DNA of 64,000 bases from Elephas maximus indicus (taxonomy: Eukaryota > Chordata > Mammalia > Proboscidea > Elephantidae). Each line of letters begins with the position of its first letter. Position 1 is the stretch's first letter. The position numbers and the translations under genes were made by a program. Positions 15,172 to 26,759 of the stretch are shown piece after piece. Location of the stretch: positions 74,395,553 through 74,459,552 of the forward strand of contig NC_064837.1 of assembly GCF_024166365.1 (NCBI RefSeq), written 5' to 3'. Under the pieces are notes generated by a model that was not told the DNA's origin, did no database searches, and was given only the letters and a program-made list of their open reading frames with translations.

Positions 15172-15538
15172 TTTGATGTCTTTTTTTGTGTGTTCTTGAC
15201 AGTTTCTTTTTCCCCACTTAATTTTATGTGCTGAGTAGATTATGTATTGTCATTTCCTCATATTTGTTGTTGATTTTGTTTCTGCTGATTCTCTATTTTT
15301 TTCTTGTATTTTATTTTGATGAGTAGGATAGTTTGTCTCCTTTGTGGTTACCTTATTATTTGCCCCTATTTTTCTAAATTTAAACCTAACTTTTATGTCT
15401 TTGTATTGCCATATCTTTCTCTCTATGTGGAAGATCTATTATTACATTTCTTAGTCCCTCTTTATTTTTTTAGTGTTGTTTTCTTTTAGATAATAACATC
15501 GCTGTTACCCTGTTTTGAGCTTTTTCTTTCTTTCTTTT
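15172..15538 (-). other. L1 inter-ORF spacer
   Basis: Spacer of 367 bases between the ORF1 stop (15539) and the ORF2 start (15171). It is much longer than the roughly 60 bases of human L1. Confidence 0.75.
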
Positions 15539-16646
15539 TTAATCTTGCCGTGTTTTTTGATTTCCCTTTCTGGGTTGTCTTCTGATTGCTCTACCCAGTG
15601 TTGTAGTCTTGCATTGATGCCTGGTGTTATTGATTTTCTGACCAAAAACAAAAAGGACTCCCTTTAGTATTTCTTGTAATTGTGGTTTTGTTTTTACAAA
15701 TTCCCTAAACTTCTTTTTACCTGGAAATGTCCTAATTTCACCTTCATATTTAAGAGACAGTTTTGCTGGATATATGATTCTTGGATGGCAGTTTTTTTCC
15801 TTCAGCTTTTTAAATAAGTCATCCCATTGCCTTCTTGCCTGCATGGTTTCTGCTGAGTGGTCCAACCTTGTTCTTATTGGCTCTCCTTTGTAGGTGACTT
15901 TTTACTTATCACTCACTGCACTTATAATTCTCTGTTTATCTTTGGTTTTGGCAAGTTTGATTGTAATATGTCTTGGTGACTTTCTTTTAACAACTACCTT
16001 ATGTGGCGTTCGATGAGCATCTTGGATAGATACCTTCTCATCTTTCACGATATCAGAGAAGCTTTCTGCCAACAGATCTTCAACAATTCTCTCTGTATTT
16101 TCTGTTATGCCTCCCTGTTCTGGTACTCCAATCACTTGTAAGTTATTTCTCTTGATAGAATCCCACATGATTCTTAAGGTTTCTTCATTTTTTAAAAAAT
16201 TCTTTTATCTGATTTTTCTTCAAATATATTAGTACCAAACGCTTTATCTTCAAGTTCAGAAATTCTGGCTTCTACTTGCTCAATTCTGCTTCTCTGAGTT
16301 TCTACTGAGTTGTCTACTTCTGTAATTTTATTGCTAATCTTCTGAATTTCTGATTGCTGTCTATGGGTTTTTCCAGCTCAAGAAATTTTTCATTATGTTC
16401 CTGAATAATCTCTCTAATTTCTTCAATTGCTTTATCTGCATGTTTCTTGGCTCGTTCTGTGTATTGCCTCATTTCTTTCCTGATGCCTTGAAGGGTTCTG
16501 TATATTAATCTTTTGTGTATTCTGGCTCTGGTAATTCCAGGAATGCACTTTCATCTAGAAGATCCCTGGATTCTTTAAGAGCGTGTTGAAGTGATCTAGG
16601 TCTGTTTCTTTATGTGACTTGATATTGACTATTGTCTCTGAGCCAT
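15539..16646 (-). pseudogene. L1 ORF1 remnant
   Basis: Near-complete but broken ORF1. The start ATG is at 16644-16646, but codon 6 is TAG. The middle RNA-binding domain is readable at 15902-16168 (N-L-Q-V-I-G-V-P-E, the conserved start of the L1 ORF1 RRM). The C-terminal domain is readable at 15539-15865 (A-R-R-Q-W-D-D-L-F, Y-P-A-K-L and F-P-G-K-K). A frame change separates these two near 15870-15900. The natural stop is at 15539. Its length of about 369 codons is normal. Confidence 0.88.
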
Positions 16647-17908
16647 GTATAGATTATTGTATTATTTTATGCTTGCTTACTGTGTTGCAGCTTCTTGCTT
16701 TGTTTTGATATGCCCAGATGGGTTGCTTGCTTGAGCTAGCTTGATTATTTCCACCTTTGGAGCTGACGTCCTGTCCCCAGATGGCTAGAGCTGTTATCAG
16801 GTATATCAGTTTAGGAGTCCATTCACTTTTCTTGTATGAATTCAGCTGACATGTCCAAGTAGCTGATCATCAAGTATGTGTTACATGCTCTGTCCTACAG
16901 TCTTAGAGGGGCAGGAATGATTGGTGTACATACTAGTATCTGATTGCAGCAGGGGGTCACACTCTGAACAAAGCAGGGGGCTGAGAACCAATCCCCGAGT
17001 GTCTCTGAGGAAAGCACGTCCTTGTTCCCTAGAGCACGCAGGTGGGTGGGTTCTGCAGACAGATCATGGGCACCCAATGTTTTTTGTTTTAAGGACTGGG
17101 AGGTACCAGTTATCCTTGTACTCCTGTCACAGGTGGCTGCATGACCTGATTGGAGCCACCAGTCCTTAGACCCCTGATGTGGGTGGGTGAGGGCCCTGTT
17201 TAATAGGCAAAGCAATGTCAAACATCAAACATCCATCTCTCCACCAGACAGCTGAAATGGCTGGAGTCTGCCGACAAGGGCCTATTCTCCTGAAATAGGC
17301 CCACACAGGTCCATGCAGAGGAGAAAGGTTCTCAAAGTGCATGGATCATTTATGCCTGGATAGGAGCCGCTTCTGTCCTGAGCTCCCCCGGCTAGTGGAG
17401 CTGGCAAATTATCTCCCAATTGCAAATTTTTTCCTTCTCCAAGGCCAGAAGGATGGCTCTGGCACTCAACAGTGCCTGTCTCAGGCCCAGGGAATTCAGT
17501 CTCTGAAGCCAGCTTGGGGGCGGGGGCAGGGGGGCACGGTAAAATATACACAAGTACTTAGCTTTTGCAGAGAACACCGTTCTTCTCTGGTTCCGGAGAT
17601 GTGAGTAGGTTGTGTGACTGGCTGCTTCTCCCTGAGGAAACTGCGGCCAAACACTAGTACCAGTCCACCGCTGCTGCTCCGGGAATGGTGCCTGAGGGCT
17701 CCCTGCAATTTAGGTCTCATAACTCCTCCCTGCTTCTGAACTGTCTCTTCCTCCCCTTGCCCCTCTGTTCTTTTTCTAAGCTTGCCTTTGATGCTCAGGG
17801 CTCCTAGCTTGTCATGGAAATACTCTTTTCACTTGTTTTTTCGGGTCTTTGTTGTAAAGAGCGCTCTCCGGAAGCATCTGTCCATTCGCCATTTTGGCTG
17901 CACTGGCC
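16647..17908 (-). promoter_or_regulatory. L1 5' UTR with YY1-like box
   Basis: About 1.26 kb internal promoter region. The 5' terminal sequence on the minus strand contains CCAAAATGGC (17888-17897), a match to the YY1 site that positions initiation in mammalian L1s. The 5' half is GC-rich. Activity is not predictable from sequence; the coding parts are dead. Confidence 0.8.
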
Positions 17909-17944
17909 TTTAGATTTTTTACAGGCCGTGAAATGTTGGATAAC

Positions 17945-18440
17945 GAGATAGTCTATAAGTGAGGAGTATATATATAGAGAGAGAGAGAGAGAGATTTATT
18001 TCAAGAAAATGGCTCACGCGGTTGTGGAGGCAGGCAAGTCCCAATTCTCTGGGTCAGAAGTCAGGCTGGAGGTTTCTCCTGACTCATGTGGTTGCAGGGG
18101 CTGATGAACCCAAATTCAGCAGGTCAGGCAGCAAGCTGCTGGTTCATGGTGCTGCAGGAGAGGGCAAGTCCCAAAATCTGCAGGTCAGACAGCAGGCTGA
18201 TGGCTCACATCCCAAAAACCAGAGGTCGGAAGATAATGAGTTGGATGCAGGATATAGAGGAGGCGAGCTTTGCCAGAACATCTATACATATTAGACGGAG
18301 GCCACATCCCCAAGGATTCTCCCCTTTCAACTGAATGGCTGCTCACATCAGATCACAAAATGGAGGATGATTACATAGTATCTGCCAAACCAGCGATGTC
18401 ATGGCCTAACCACGTTGACACATAAGCTTAACCATCACGG
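17945..18440 (+). mobile_element. ERVL/MLT2-type LTR
   Basis: Begins after a TA-rich stretch and a (GA)n run (17976-17994) followed by GATTTATTTCAAG and AATGGCTCA. It then shows repeated GGCAAGTCCCAA and GCAGGTCAG modules and ends with GTTGACACATAAGCTTAACCA. These are hallmarks of MLT2-type LTRs. Solo LTR or fragment; the first part is degraded. Confidence 0.7.
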
Positions 18441-18769
18441 TAGTGTTTTCAATAGCTGAGTTTTCTGAAGTAGATCTCCAGGCCTTTCTCATGAGTCTCC
18501 TCTGGGTGGAGTGCAACATTCACCTTTTTGGTTAGAAGCTGAGAGAATGTTTGTACCACCCAGGGACTCCTCTGCAGCCACAGTGGCCTCCTTTCTATTT
18601 GATGTGCCTGTAGACTGGGGGTCTTTCCCCCAGATACTTGCAGGGCTCCTCCCTCGCTTCCTTCAACTTTTACTCAAATGATGTTGAGCGGGGCCATGTC
18701 CTATCTCTCATCTCTGATTTATTTATTTTTTTTGTAAGCACTCATCAGCGTCTACCATTCTATAGATCT

Positions 18770-18890
18770 GACTGATTGATCTATTATCCATCTCCCCATG
18801 CAAATAGAGCTCCACCTGGGTGCTCTGTGGCGGGCTCACTGCTGTGTTCCCAGGGCCAGGAATAGTGTCAGGACTCATGGGAGAGCAAAT
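18770..18890 (+). repeat. Ancient L2-type LINE 3' relic
   Basis: Blocks such as AGAGCTCCACCTGGGTGC, CTCACTGCTGTGTTCCCAG and GGAATAGTGTC resemble the L2 LINE 3' end. Divergence is high. Confidence 0.45.
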
Positions 18891-19029
18891 GAGATGGTGA
18901 AGGCTGAAGAGAAGGCAGAGAAGCACAAGTTTAAGGAGCACCATGAGGGACAAGATGTGACCCTGATGGAAAGCCATGCTGCTAAGGCCTTTCTGGTCTC
19001 TCCCTCATATTAGAGTTCTCTCCATCCCA

Positions 19030-19130
19030 CATTCATTCAACAGCCATTGTTCAGCACCCACACCCACTATGTGCCAGACAGTTACCCAGGCACTGGCAGT
19101 CCAGGAGTGGGAAAGTGCCTTTCTTCGGAG
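19030..19130 (-). repeat. Ancient MIR/L2-type relic
   Basis: ATTCATTCAACA followed by CACTATGTGCCAGACA and CAGGCACTGG is the reverse of a common MIR/L2 tail. The element is old and has no recognisable ends. Confidence 0.45.
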
Positions 19131-19247
19131 AGGTGCCATTCTAGTGGCATATGTCTGTGGACAAAAAGAGGAAGTGAGCAGAACCACTGTAGTGTTGTCT
19201 TCTCACCAGGCAAGATGGCTGCTCTTTTTCCTTTTCTCTTCTTTTCC

Positions 19248-19797
19248 TGCTATGGATTGAATTACATCCCTTCCAAAGTTATGTTGAAGTCCTACCCTCT
19301 GGTGCCTGTGAATGTGACCTTGTTTGGAAATAGGGTCTTTAAAGATGTTATCAGTTAGGTTGATATGAGGTCATATTGGAGTAGGGTGAGTCCTTGTCCA
19401 ATCTGACTGGTAGTCTATAAGAGAGAGAGGAGGCATACAGAGACAGTCACAGGAAAATCCATCTACAAGCTAAGGAATGTCTGGGGCTACCAGAAGTTGA
19501 GCGAGACCAGAAAGGATCTTCCCCTAGAGCCTCAGAGAGAACACGGCCCTATGGACACCTAAATTTGGACTCTTAGCCTCTTGAAAAAACCAAACCCGCT
19601 GCCGTGGAGTTGATTCCGACTCAGGGACCCTATAGGGCAGAGTAGAACTGCCCCATGAGGATTCAAACTGCTGACCTTTTGGTTAGCAGCCGTAGCACTT
19701 AACCACTACATCACCAGGGTTTCCTCTTAGCCTCTAGAACTGTGAAATAATGAATTTCTATTCTAATAAGTCCCCCAGGGTGTGGTATTTCATACCA
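19248..19797 (+). mobile_element. MLT1-type (MaLR) LTR, split by a SINE
   Basis: Starts TGCTATGGATTGAATTACATCC and continues with the GACCTTGTTTGGAAATAGGG block, a splice-like middle and the GCCTCTAGAACTGTGAAATAA end region, all typical of MLT1 LTRs. A minus-strand AfroSINE sits inside at 19582-19723. Confidence 0.75.
19582..19723 (-). mobile_element. AfroSINE (tRNA-derived SINE) with 12-bp target duplication
   Basis: Reverse orientation copy: RTE-type tail (GTTGATTCCGACTCA) first, then the tRNA-like head (GGTTAGCAGC and TTAACCACTA). The target CTCTTAGCCTCT is exactly duplicated at 19570-19581 and 19724-19735, inside the MLT1 LTR. Confidence 0.95.
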
Positions 19798-19913
19798 GAA
19801 ACCCTTGGAAACTCCTAGGTCCCTAAACCTGGACAGAGGGTGAAGAGCGAAGAGCTAGAGAAAAAAAAGATGTTTTAAATTCCCATTTCCAACTTAAAAT
19901 CAGTCTATCTGCT

Positions 19914-20085
19914 TTGGAAACCCTGCTGGCATAGTGGTTAAGAGCTATGGCTGCTAACCAAAAGTTTGGTAGTTCGAATCCACCAAGCCTTCCTAGGAAA
20001 CCATATGGGGCAGTTCTACTCTGTCCTATAGGGTTGCTATGAGTTGGAATCGACTCGACAGCAACGGGTTTGGTTTTGGGTTTTT
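19914..20085 (+). mobile_element. AfroSINE, short form
   Basis: Head with A-box-like TGGCATAGTGG and B-box-like GTTCGAATCCACC, then the body GGGGCAGTTCTACTCTGTCC and tail GAATCGACTCGACAGCAACGG. TATCTGCT is duplicated at 19906-19913 and 20086-20093. Confidence 0.93.
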
Positions 20086-20537
20086 TATCTGCTAGTCTGT
20101 GTACCATTTCTAATCTTCCTGAAGAGACCAAAAAGAATCAGCAGAATTTTAATTTTAAAAATAACTGTAGTGAAATTTGACCCTTAGCCCATTTGTCTGG
20201 AATAAATTCTTTGAGAAACCTAACATGTGCAGGCATATGAACACAGAAACACTTCCATGCAGAAAGCACACAAATCCATTCCAACTATTAAACTGGTTTT
20301 TAAAGGTATCAGGTGGCGAATTAAATGCTGAAAACTAAACCTTGGGAACCTGAACCACCCTCCAGATCTCGAGTCACAGATTCTTTAAGCCAAAGAATTA
20401 ACAGCAGCTGGAAGAAAATCCATAAGCTCGGAGCAGGGGGCATCCAGAGGAGAGGGATCGTTTTTCTGCCCCTTTTTGCACACTGAGATGCTCTAAGAAG
20501 TTCATAGCATGCCGAACACACTCCACACGTCTGTCCA

Positions 20538-20885
20538 GGCTGTTGTTGCTGGCTGTAGGCCAGCCGGTCCCCAGCTCACCGAGACCCCATCCACCATGGA
20601 ACTACATGCTGCCAGGTCCTGCGTCATCCCCATGATCGGCTGCAGACCGGACTGCTGTGTTCCATAGGGCTTTCATTGGCTGATTTTGGAAGTAGATTGC
20701 TAGGCCTTCCTTTCTAGTCCTTCTTGGTCTGGAAGCTCGCCTGAAGTGTCTTCAGCATGAGAACAATGTGGAAGCCTCCACTGGCAGACAGATGGTGGCT
20801 GTGTGTGAGGCGCATTGGCTGGGAATCGAAACCATGCCTCTCTTATGGAAGGTGAGAATTCTACCACTGAACCACCAAAGCCCTC
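20538..20885 (-). mobile_element. tRNA-Gly-headed SINE, copy 1
   Basis: On the minus strand the head matches tRNA-Gly: GGTGGTTCAGTGGTAGAATT (A box) and GGTTTCGATTCCCAGCC (B box). The body (GAGCTTCCAGACC, then ATCTACTTCCAAAATCAGCC) is shared with the copy at 42541-42838 and with the RTE-derived element at 33850-34212. The tail ends GCAACAACAG. It is too diverged and too long to be a functional tRNA gene. Confidence 0.8.
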
Positions 20886-21314
20886 TCTACATGGAGCCTG
20901 TTTTCCTGCAGCCTCCATATTCACCCCACATTCTTAAACCATGTAGAATTGACAATTTGCTGGGAGGAAATATGAAAAGCCTTTTGTGAAATGCCACATG
21001 CCCACAAAGTTATTAAATGAATATCTGCACATTCCCACCAAAATAAAATGCTCAGTAGCTCATCTTTAAAAACGGTCTAGAATACAATAGAAGGAAATGG
21101 TGTGGCTGACACCCTCACAGTGCTTGTCTGCCAGAAGCTGAGCTTGAGATGCACATAAATTACCCACCTGGTTGCCTTTCTCCATTTTAAAAAAGAGGAA
21201 ACAACTGGCAAAGATTGAGTGTACTTGGAAATCCTTGAAAGCTTCAAACTTGCTTATGCATAGGAAGACAAAACCTGCTAACGCCAGCATTTTAAGAGGT
21301 GGTGTGGCAAGAGG

Positions 21315-21479
21315 GGAGCCCTGGTGGCGGAGTGGTTAAGAGGCATGGCTGCTAACCAAAAGGTGGGTAGTTTGAATCCACCAGCAGCTCCCTGGAAACC
21401 CTATAGGGCAGTTCTACTCTGTTCTAAGGGTCACTATGACTCTAAATCAACTCGACAGCAACGAGTTTGGTTTTTTTGG
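21315..21479 (+). mobile_element. AfroSINE, short form
   Basis: GGAGCCCTGGTGGCGGAGTGG head, TTTGAATCCACC B box, and a tail ending CTCGACAGCAACGAGTTTGG followed by T-rich sequence. No clear target duplication. Confidence 0.92.
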
Positions 21480-21997
21480 TGATAAGCTCCCTCTCTCCCT
21501 TTTCTCCTCCTCATTATCAATTGCGAGCCATGGTGTTATCCAGTTGAGGGATCACTGATTGTATTCACTCCTGGTATGTTTCCCAGTTGGCAAAATTCCC
21601 AGAGAGCAGGAGGGTGACTGCTTGGTGGGGAGGCCAGTGTGCACACACACTGAACCGCTACAATGGCAGTTCCTGGACCACAGTCGTTTTGAAGAAAGGG
21701 CCACCAGGAAGGCCTCAGATGAGCTATACCCAGTAGCGCTACTTTGAGCATGTCTCTTCATGTAAAGGGTGAGCTTTTGTATTTTTGGCAAAGAAAAGGC
21801 AACAGATCATGCTGATGGCACAGGAGCAGGCAGCGTTTTGTTTTAGGGTGCATGGGGTCACCGTGAGTCTGGTGCTGACTCAAAGGCAGCTAACAACTTA
21901 TCGACCTCTGGGAAAAATACCAGAGACTCTCAGGATAAACACCCCATCTGCGGGACTGAAGGCTGCTCTACCAGCAGCACTTTACACTGCTTTTGTA

Positions 21998-22185
21998 CTG
22001 GGTGGTGCAAACGGTTAAGCGCTCAACTACTAGCTGAAAAGTGGCAGTTTTAACCCATTCAGAGGTGCCTCGGAAGACAGGCCTAGTGATCTGCTTCGGA
22101 AAGGTAACAGCCTTGAAAACTCTATGGAGCAGTTCTACTCTGCACACGTGGGGTCACCATGAGTCAGAATGGGAAAAGGATTTTC
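21998..22185 (+). mobile_element. AfroSINE, older long form
   Basis: GGTGGTGCAAACGGTTAAGC head, then CCATTCAGAGGTGCCTCGG, GGCCTAGTGATCTGCTTCGG, AGCCTTGAAAACTCTATGG and a tail with GGGTCACCATGAGTCAGAAT. The extra middle block marks a different subfamily from the short copies. Confidence 0.85.
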
Positions 22186-22189
22186 CCTT

Positions 22190-24050
22190 CCTTTTAAAGG
22201 CAGTTGCACAATGCCTGAGAGATATTGGCTTATAAACCTCTTCGTACAGAGAGGCACCTCTTATGGGCTCCATTACCTTAAACGTGCTGTTTGCCTTTTC
22301 AGACAATATGAGGAAGATTTTTAAATGCCAACTCCAATTGCCATTTGTAGAATGATGGTGTCACTAACAGAGACAGGAGAGTAGGAAGTAGAACTGATTG
22401 GGGATTCCACGCAGCGAGTTGGGATTTAGATGAGGAATTTGGTTTGGAGTGGATCATTCATACCTCTTGAGACACATAACTATGTAGCATTTTGTTGGCA
22501 GATTTCTGTCTGTTAAGAAAACGTCACATGCTATTTACTTTGTTTTCGACATAGCCTACGTATGTGGTTTTGACTGATCTGTTAAAAATATTGTCTATCC
22601 TCTTTCTGTGGAAGCCACTAGGGGCAAGGAGGGAATTTACATTTAAATATAATTTTTACTCATGAATGATCTCAGTGTTTCTTATTCTCTTATTTCGGGT
22701 TTTTTGGGGGGGCGACAGATTCAGAGTTTTAGTCCTGATAAGCATGCACAAGTTGGGATGTTTATCTAAACTTCTTGCATCTGCAAATATTGGGCCAGGA
22801 GTGGAGCTCAGGAATTTGCATTTTATTGAGAACCTCAAGGAATTCAAAAGTAGTGTTCCTTGGATCACAGTTTAAGAAACAACGCATGAAGCTGGCATCA
22901 GGTCCTTTTTCCAGCAGAAAAACGTGGCAGTCTTTCATGCATCTGCCTCTCCATCTGACAGATGGGTCACTCTTCAGCAGAGGCACCGGTCACGACAGCT
23001 AGGTCATGATACAGTAAAAAGCAATTCCAAACTCTCAGTGGCTTACAGTAACATTTTATTCCCCGGGACTTACTATTCTAGATGGGGACAGAGGGCTCTT
23101 CCACACTGTCCTCATTCAGGGAGCTAAAAGAGCCCCCACCTCCTGGAACTTTGCTTGTTGCCGTGTGTGTGTGTGTGTGTATGCATGTGCCGGTGCGTAC
23201 GTGTGTCAGGGTGGGGGAATAGAAGATGGAGAAGCAAGAACTTGTTCTTACATGTCTCCTCCCAGAAGTAGAACATCACTTTTGTTCAGGTAATCGGCCA
23301 CGCCTAATGTGAGGAAACAGGTTCTTGAGTCCAGGAAAAGGGAAGTAGATATCGTAACCAGAGGCCATGTCCGCCCCACTGACAAGGTGGCAGAGGGGTC
23401 AGCTTGCATAGTGATTCCTAAACTCTTGAGGAACAGTGGCCGTCATTGGATGCTGGTGTTACTAAAATAATATTAAAATAGTGGTAGTCATCTCCAAATT
23501 TGCCAGAAACTTCCCAAATTTTTTCATTTTTATTATTTTATATCTGTTTAATTTAAAAAGGAGTTAATGTATATTAACAGAAAAACTCCTAAATGTAGAT
23601 CCTTTAAACATGTGATTTGTGGTTTTTGAGACAAGCAACGATGCATGAGTAACGGAGCACATGCTATCGTGTTGATCCCACTTTGAATGGTGGGATATTG
23701 TTAGTTCTAGTTCTCCCGGTCCTTGATGTTTCTTGGTGAGGTTGGAGGAGCTTCATTCTTCAAGCCTGGAGCCCTGGTTCTACCCCATCTGCCAGTTAAC
23801 TGCATCTGTTTGCTCCTCCGTAAAATAGGATAGTGAGGGACAGCTGCCCACTAAAGTCCCTCTTGAGAGCCCAGAAGCTTTGGTCCTGGCATGATCAGAT
23901 CCCATGCATAGTTCTCAGTCACTCACTGTATGGAAGAATCAAGAACCAGTACCTGCAATAGTGTTTTAAGTTTCTAAGAAATATTATCCAATGCAAGTCA
24001 CTGTGAGCGAGCAAAGGTGGCTCCTGCCACACCTGGATGTTGAAAATCCC
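22190..24050. other. Intergenic, mostly unique; (TG)n near 23163-23180
   Basis: Single-copy-looking sequence with a short (TG)n tract. There is a possible ancient MER-type relic near 22990-23120. No exon or RNA gene recognised. Confidence 0.5.
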
Positions 24051-24059
24051 TTCTCACAG

Positions 24060-24270
24060 GTATAGATTGAGCCCTCAGACGCGCTTCATTCACTTTTTCC
24101 ACTTATTGGACATGTGCCCTTGAGAAGGTACTTACTCAGGTTCCTCATCAATAAAATAGATTCTAATTTCCTTCTAAAGTTCTTGTGAGAATGAGTTAAC
24201 GTGAAAAAACGCTAAGCATAGTGTCTGAGACATGTTTCACAAATGCTGAATGAACTAAATACTTAACTAG
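24060..24270 (+). repeat. MIR SINE relic
   Basis: CAGGTTCCTCATCAATAAAAT followed by GTGAGAATGAGTTAACGTG, GCTAAGCATAGTGTCTGAGACA and AATGCTGAATGA are the 3' half of MIR. It is an ancient mammalian repeat. Confidence 0.7.
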
Positions 24271-24274
24271 TGAA

Positions 24275-25455
24275 AGATTGTATCATTATTATTATCCTCA
24301 CAGCTTTGTAAATCAATCTGTACCCAGCCACATCTAATTCTGGCAACTTCTGAGAAGCTGAAGGTTAATAAAACTGACTCTACTTTCTGGAGATTCTTTC
24401 TATTCAGAAAAGCATTCATTTACAGACTTCAAGTTCCTTCCTCAACTAAAAACCTCTAGGGTAGCTAGTGTGAAAAATGCCACTCTGTTATCCTCTGGTC
24501 CCATAAGGCCTCATGAACCTGACCTTACCTGAGTTTTCATGCCCTTCACACTGCATCAGAGCACTACAAAAACTGTTCTAAATGCTGTCACAAAGCCATG
24601 AGGTCAGGGTGACACATACATTAGACAGTTGCCCCATTTTACGCATGAGGAAATGGAGGGAAGCCTTTAGGCAGATGAGGCTTGGAGAATGGAGGAAAGG
24701 GTTCCAAAGGCTACGGAGATCCGTCTCCCCCTGGCTTTCCCTTTGCTGGGTTTCCACCAAAGCAAGGTGGCCTGACTTTTGGCTTGAGAAAAACCCTCTA
24801 CGTGGGTGATGTGTTCAGACTGCAAATGCAGCCACTAAGCCTGTGACCTTGCATAGTACAGCTCTTAGACAACACTGTGGAAACTGACAGAATCCTGTCA
24901 TTTTTCAGGGCTAAGTGAACAAGCCAAATTTGACATTTTCAGAATGGTGGTGAGATTAGTAGTCATTTCTGGCTGAATTAAGAATCTATTCCGTTCTTCT
25001 GGAACACCACTAGGCTCTTTAGTTTTTCCCCAAAGCACATCCTGTTCAGACCAGACCACATACGTCCCTCAGTGATGGATAAATTGCAAGCGAACAAGAG
25101 AATAGTGTCATGTTGATTCACCAAATTGTCAAAATGTGTTCCCCGATTGCTGAATTGTAGCCAGTCGTGTTTCTCTATTGTTTACCCTTCTAAAAGTCCT
25201 TCATCAAGAAAAGAGGATGTAGCTTCAAAACATGGCACCCTCAAAGCTGAAGAATGAGTTTGAAAAGCTTTGTCTCTTTGACTCAGTGGGCTGTAGGCTG
25301 CTCATAACAGAACAGCTGAAGCTTTTTTCTAAATTTATCAATTCTCTTTTAGATAAGAGTGAAATTGCGGATTTTGGCTGTTAAAAACAGCACAGGCTGC
25401 AGATAAAATTATCAAGACGAATTTAAGCATGCTACTACTTTTAAGTCCTTGATCA
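24275..25455. other. Intergenic, nothing recognised
   Basis: Unique-looking sequence with short open frames only. No repeat or gene identified. Confidence 0.45.
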
Positions 25456-25460
25456 AACGT

Positions 25461-25625
25461 GGAGCCCTGGGGGCGCAATAATTAAGAGCTCTGCTGTTAA
25501 CCAGAAAGTCAGCAGTTTGAATCCACCAGACACTCCCTGGGAACCCTATGGGGGCAGTTCTACTCTGTCCTATAGGGTCGCTATGAGTCAGGATTGACTG
25601 ACGGCAACGGGTTTGGGTTTTTTTT
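25461..25625 (+). mobile_element. AfroSINE, short form
   Basis: GGAGCCCTGGGGGCGCAATAA head, TTTGAATCCACC B box, GGTCGCTATGAGTCAGGATTG tail. ATCAAAC is duplicated at 25452-25458 and 25627-25633. Confidence 0.93.
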
Positions 25626-25659
25626 CATCAAACACACTGCGGTCTGTCTCCCTTTGTTT

Positions 25660-25775
25660 AGAACTAGTTTGTAGGATGGGCAGAGTCTGAGTAACAGAGC
25701 TGAATTCAAGTCCCACCGTGGCACTTACTTGCTCTGGGATCTTGGTTAAGGTACTAAATCTCCGTGGAACAGAGG
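25660..25775 (+). repeat. MIR SINE relic
   Basis: ATTCAAGTCCCACCGTGGCA, CTTACTTGCTCTGGGATCTTGG and TACTAAATCTCC form the MIR core order. Confidence 0.65.
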
Positions 25776-26269
25776 TTCTTCAACTCTAAAGGAGAACCAC
25801 CACCGTGGGTTCACTGTGATATCATTTGTAGCATAACAAACACAGAATTTAATATAGGTAATAAAAACAAATCAGTAAACAGTTATTTAGCATCTACTGT
25901 GTACTCTGGGCTGCTGTGTATGGTTGTGTACTGCCCAACTCTGGGGCAGGGGTTCAGATCACAGTCATCAAACATTCGTATATTTACTAGGACAGTTTTT
26001 ATCTGGTGAAAATAAAATGTTTTGAGGAGGGTGCACCTTTAATAAATCCACAGAAAGGCATCATTTGGGCTAGCAAAGGCTGGGTTTGTGGCTATGACAG
26101 AAAACAATCCAATGGGAAAAGGGAACAGTGAAGCTCAAATTTCGCCGACTGATTGTTGTGTGGAAATCTTGAAAGAGCATCTACAAGGCTAAGGACAGAT
26201 ATGAGAGCATTCGTCCCTGAGTGTAGACGTTTTAAAATATGCCCATAAATTCTTTATTTTTCTCTTTAA

Positions 26270-26757
26270 AAGATGGTGCCTCACTCTTCTTGTGAGCGTG
26301 AAATTTATTTCACAAGTCACTTCTAATGAGTTGAATGTGGTAGAGGTGTGTCACTTGGGGAGACTGGATCGTAAAACGTTCTGTGGTTTCTTGTCTGCTC
26401 ACTTGGATCACTTGCTCTGGGGGAAGCCAGCTGCCATGTTAGGAGGACTCTCAAGCAGCCTTTGGGAGAGGCCCTTCTCATTTGTTACTGAGGTCTCTTG
26501 CCAACAGTCACAAGAAATTGAGGATTCTTGCCAGTGTTGTGTGAGTGTGCCATTTTGGAAGTGAGTCTTCCAGTCCCAGTCAAGACTTAGAGGACGTGGG
26601 CCTGACCAACATCTCATCTGAACTTCATAAGACCCTGAGCCAGAACTAAGTCATTCTAAGATTTCCTGATCACAGAAGCTGTAAGATAATAAATGTTCTT
26701 TAAGTTGCTGAGTTTTGGGGTAATTTGTTATGCAGCAACAGATAACAAATACAGTGG
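26270..26757 (+). mobile_element. MaLR/ERVL-type LTR
   Basis: Contains CAGCTGCCATGTTAGGAGG, CCAGTCCCAGTCAAGACTTAG, ACCCTGAGCCAGAACTAAG and the ending GTAAGATAATAAATG, GTTGCTGAGTTTTGGGGTAA, CAACAGATAACAAATAC. This combination recurs as a mammalian LTR; the exact family name is uncertain. Confidence 0.55.
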
Positions 26758-26759
26758 TG

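Larger units (their letters stand above)
11209..17910 (-). mobile_element. LINE-1 element, second copy, 5' end intact, internally deleted
   Basis: Minus-strand L1 with poly-T tail at 11212-11224, partial 3' UTR to 11796, ORF2 remnant, spacer, ORF1 remnant and 5' UTR ending at about 17908. The 5' end carries the CCAAAATGGC box typical of L1 promoters. A likely 10-bp duplication (TAGATTTTTT) lies at 11209-11218 and 17911-17920; it fits the T-rich target of the L1 endonuclease but overlaps the tail, so it is less certain. Compared with the copy at 8489-10081, about 800 bases joining the 3' UTR to the ORF2 C-terminus are missing at 11796/11797. ORFs are broken. Confidence 0.92.

Noticed and set aside
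7876-18440. The LTR start at 7876 and the LTR at 17945 being halves of one LTR split by nested insertions
   Set aside because: The two pieces seem to overlap at the TA-rich part rather than abut, and the intervening DNA includes unique sequence; not supported.
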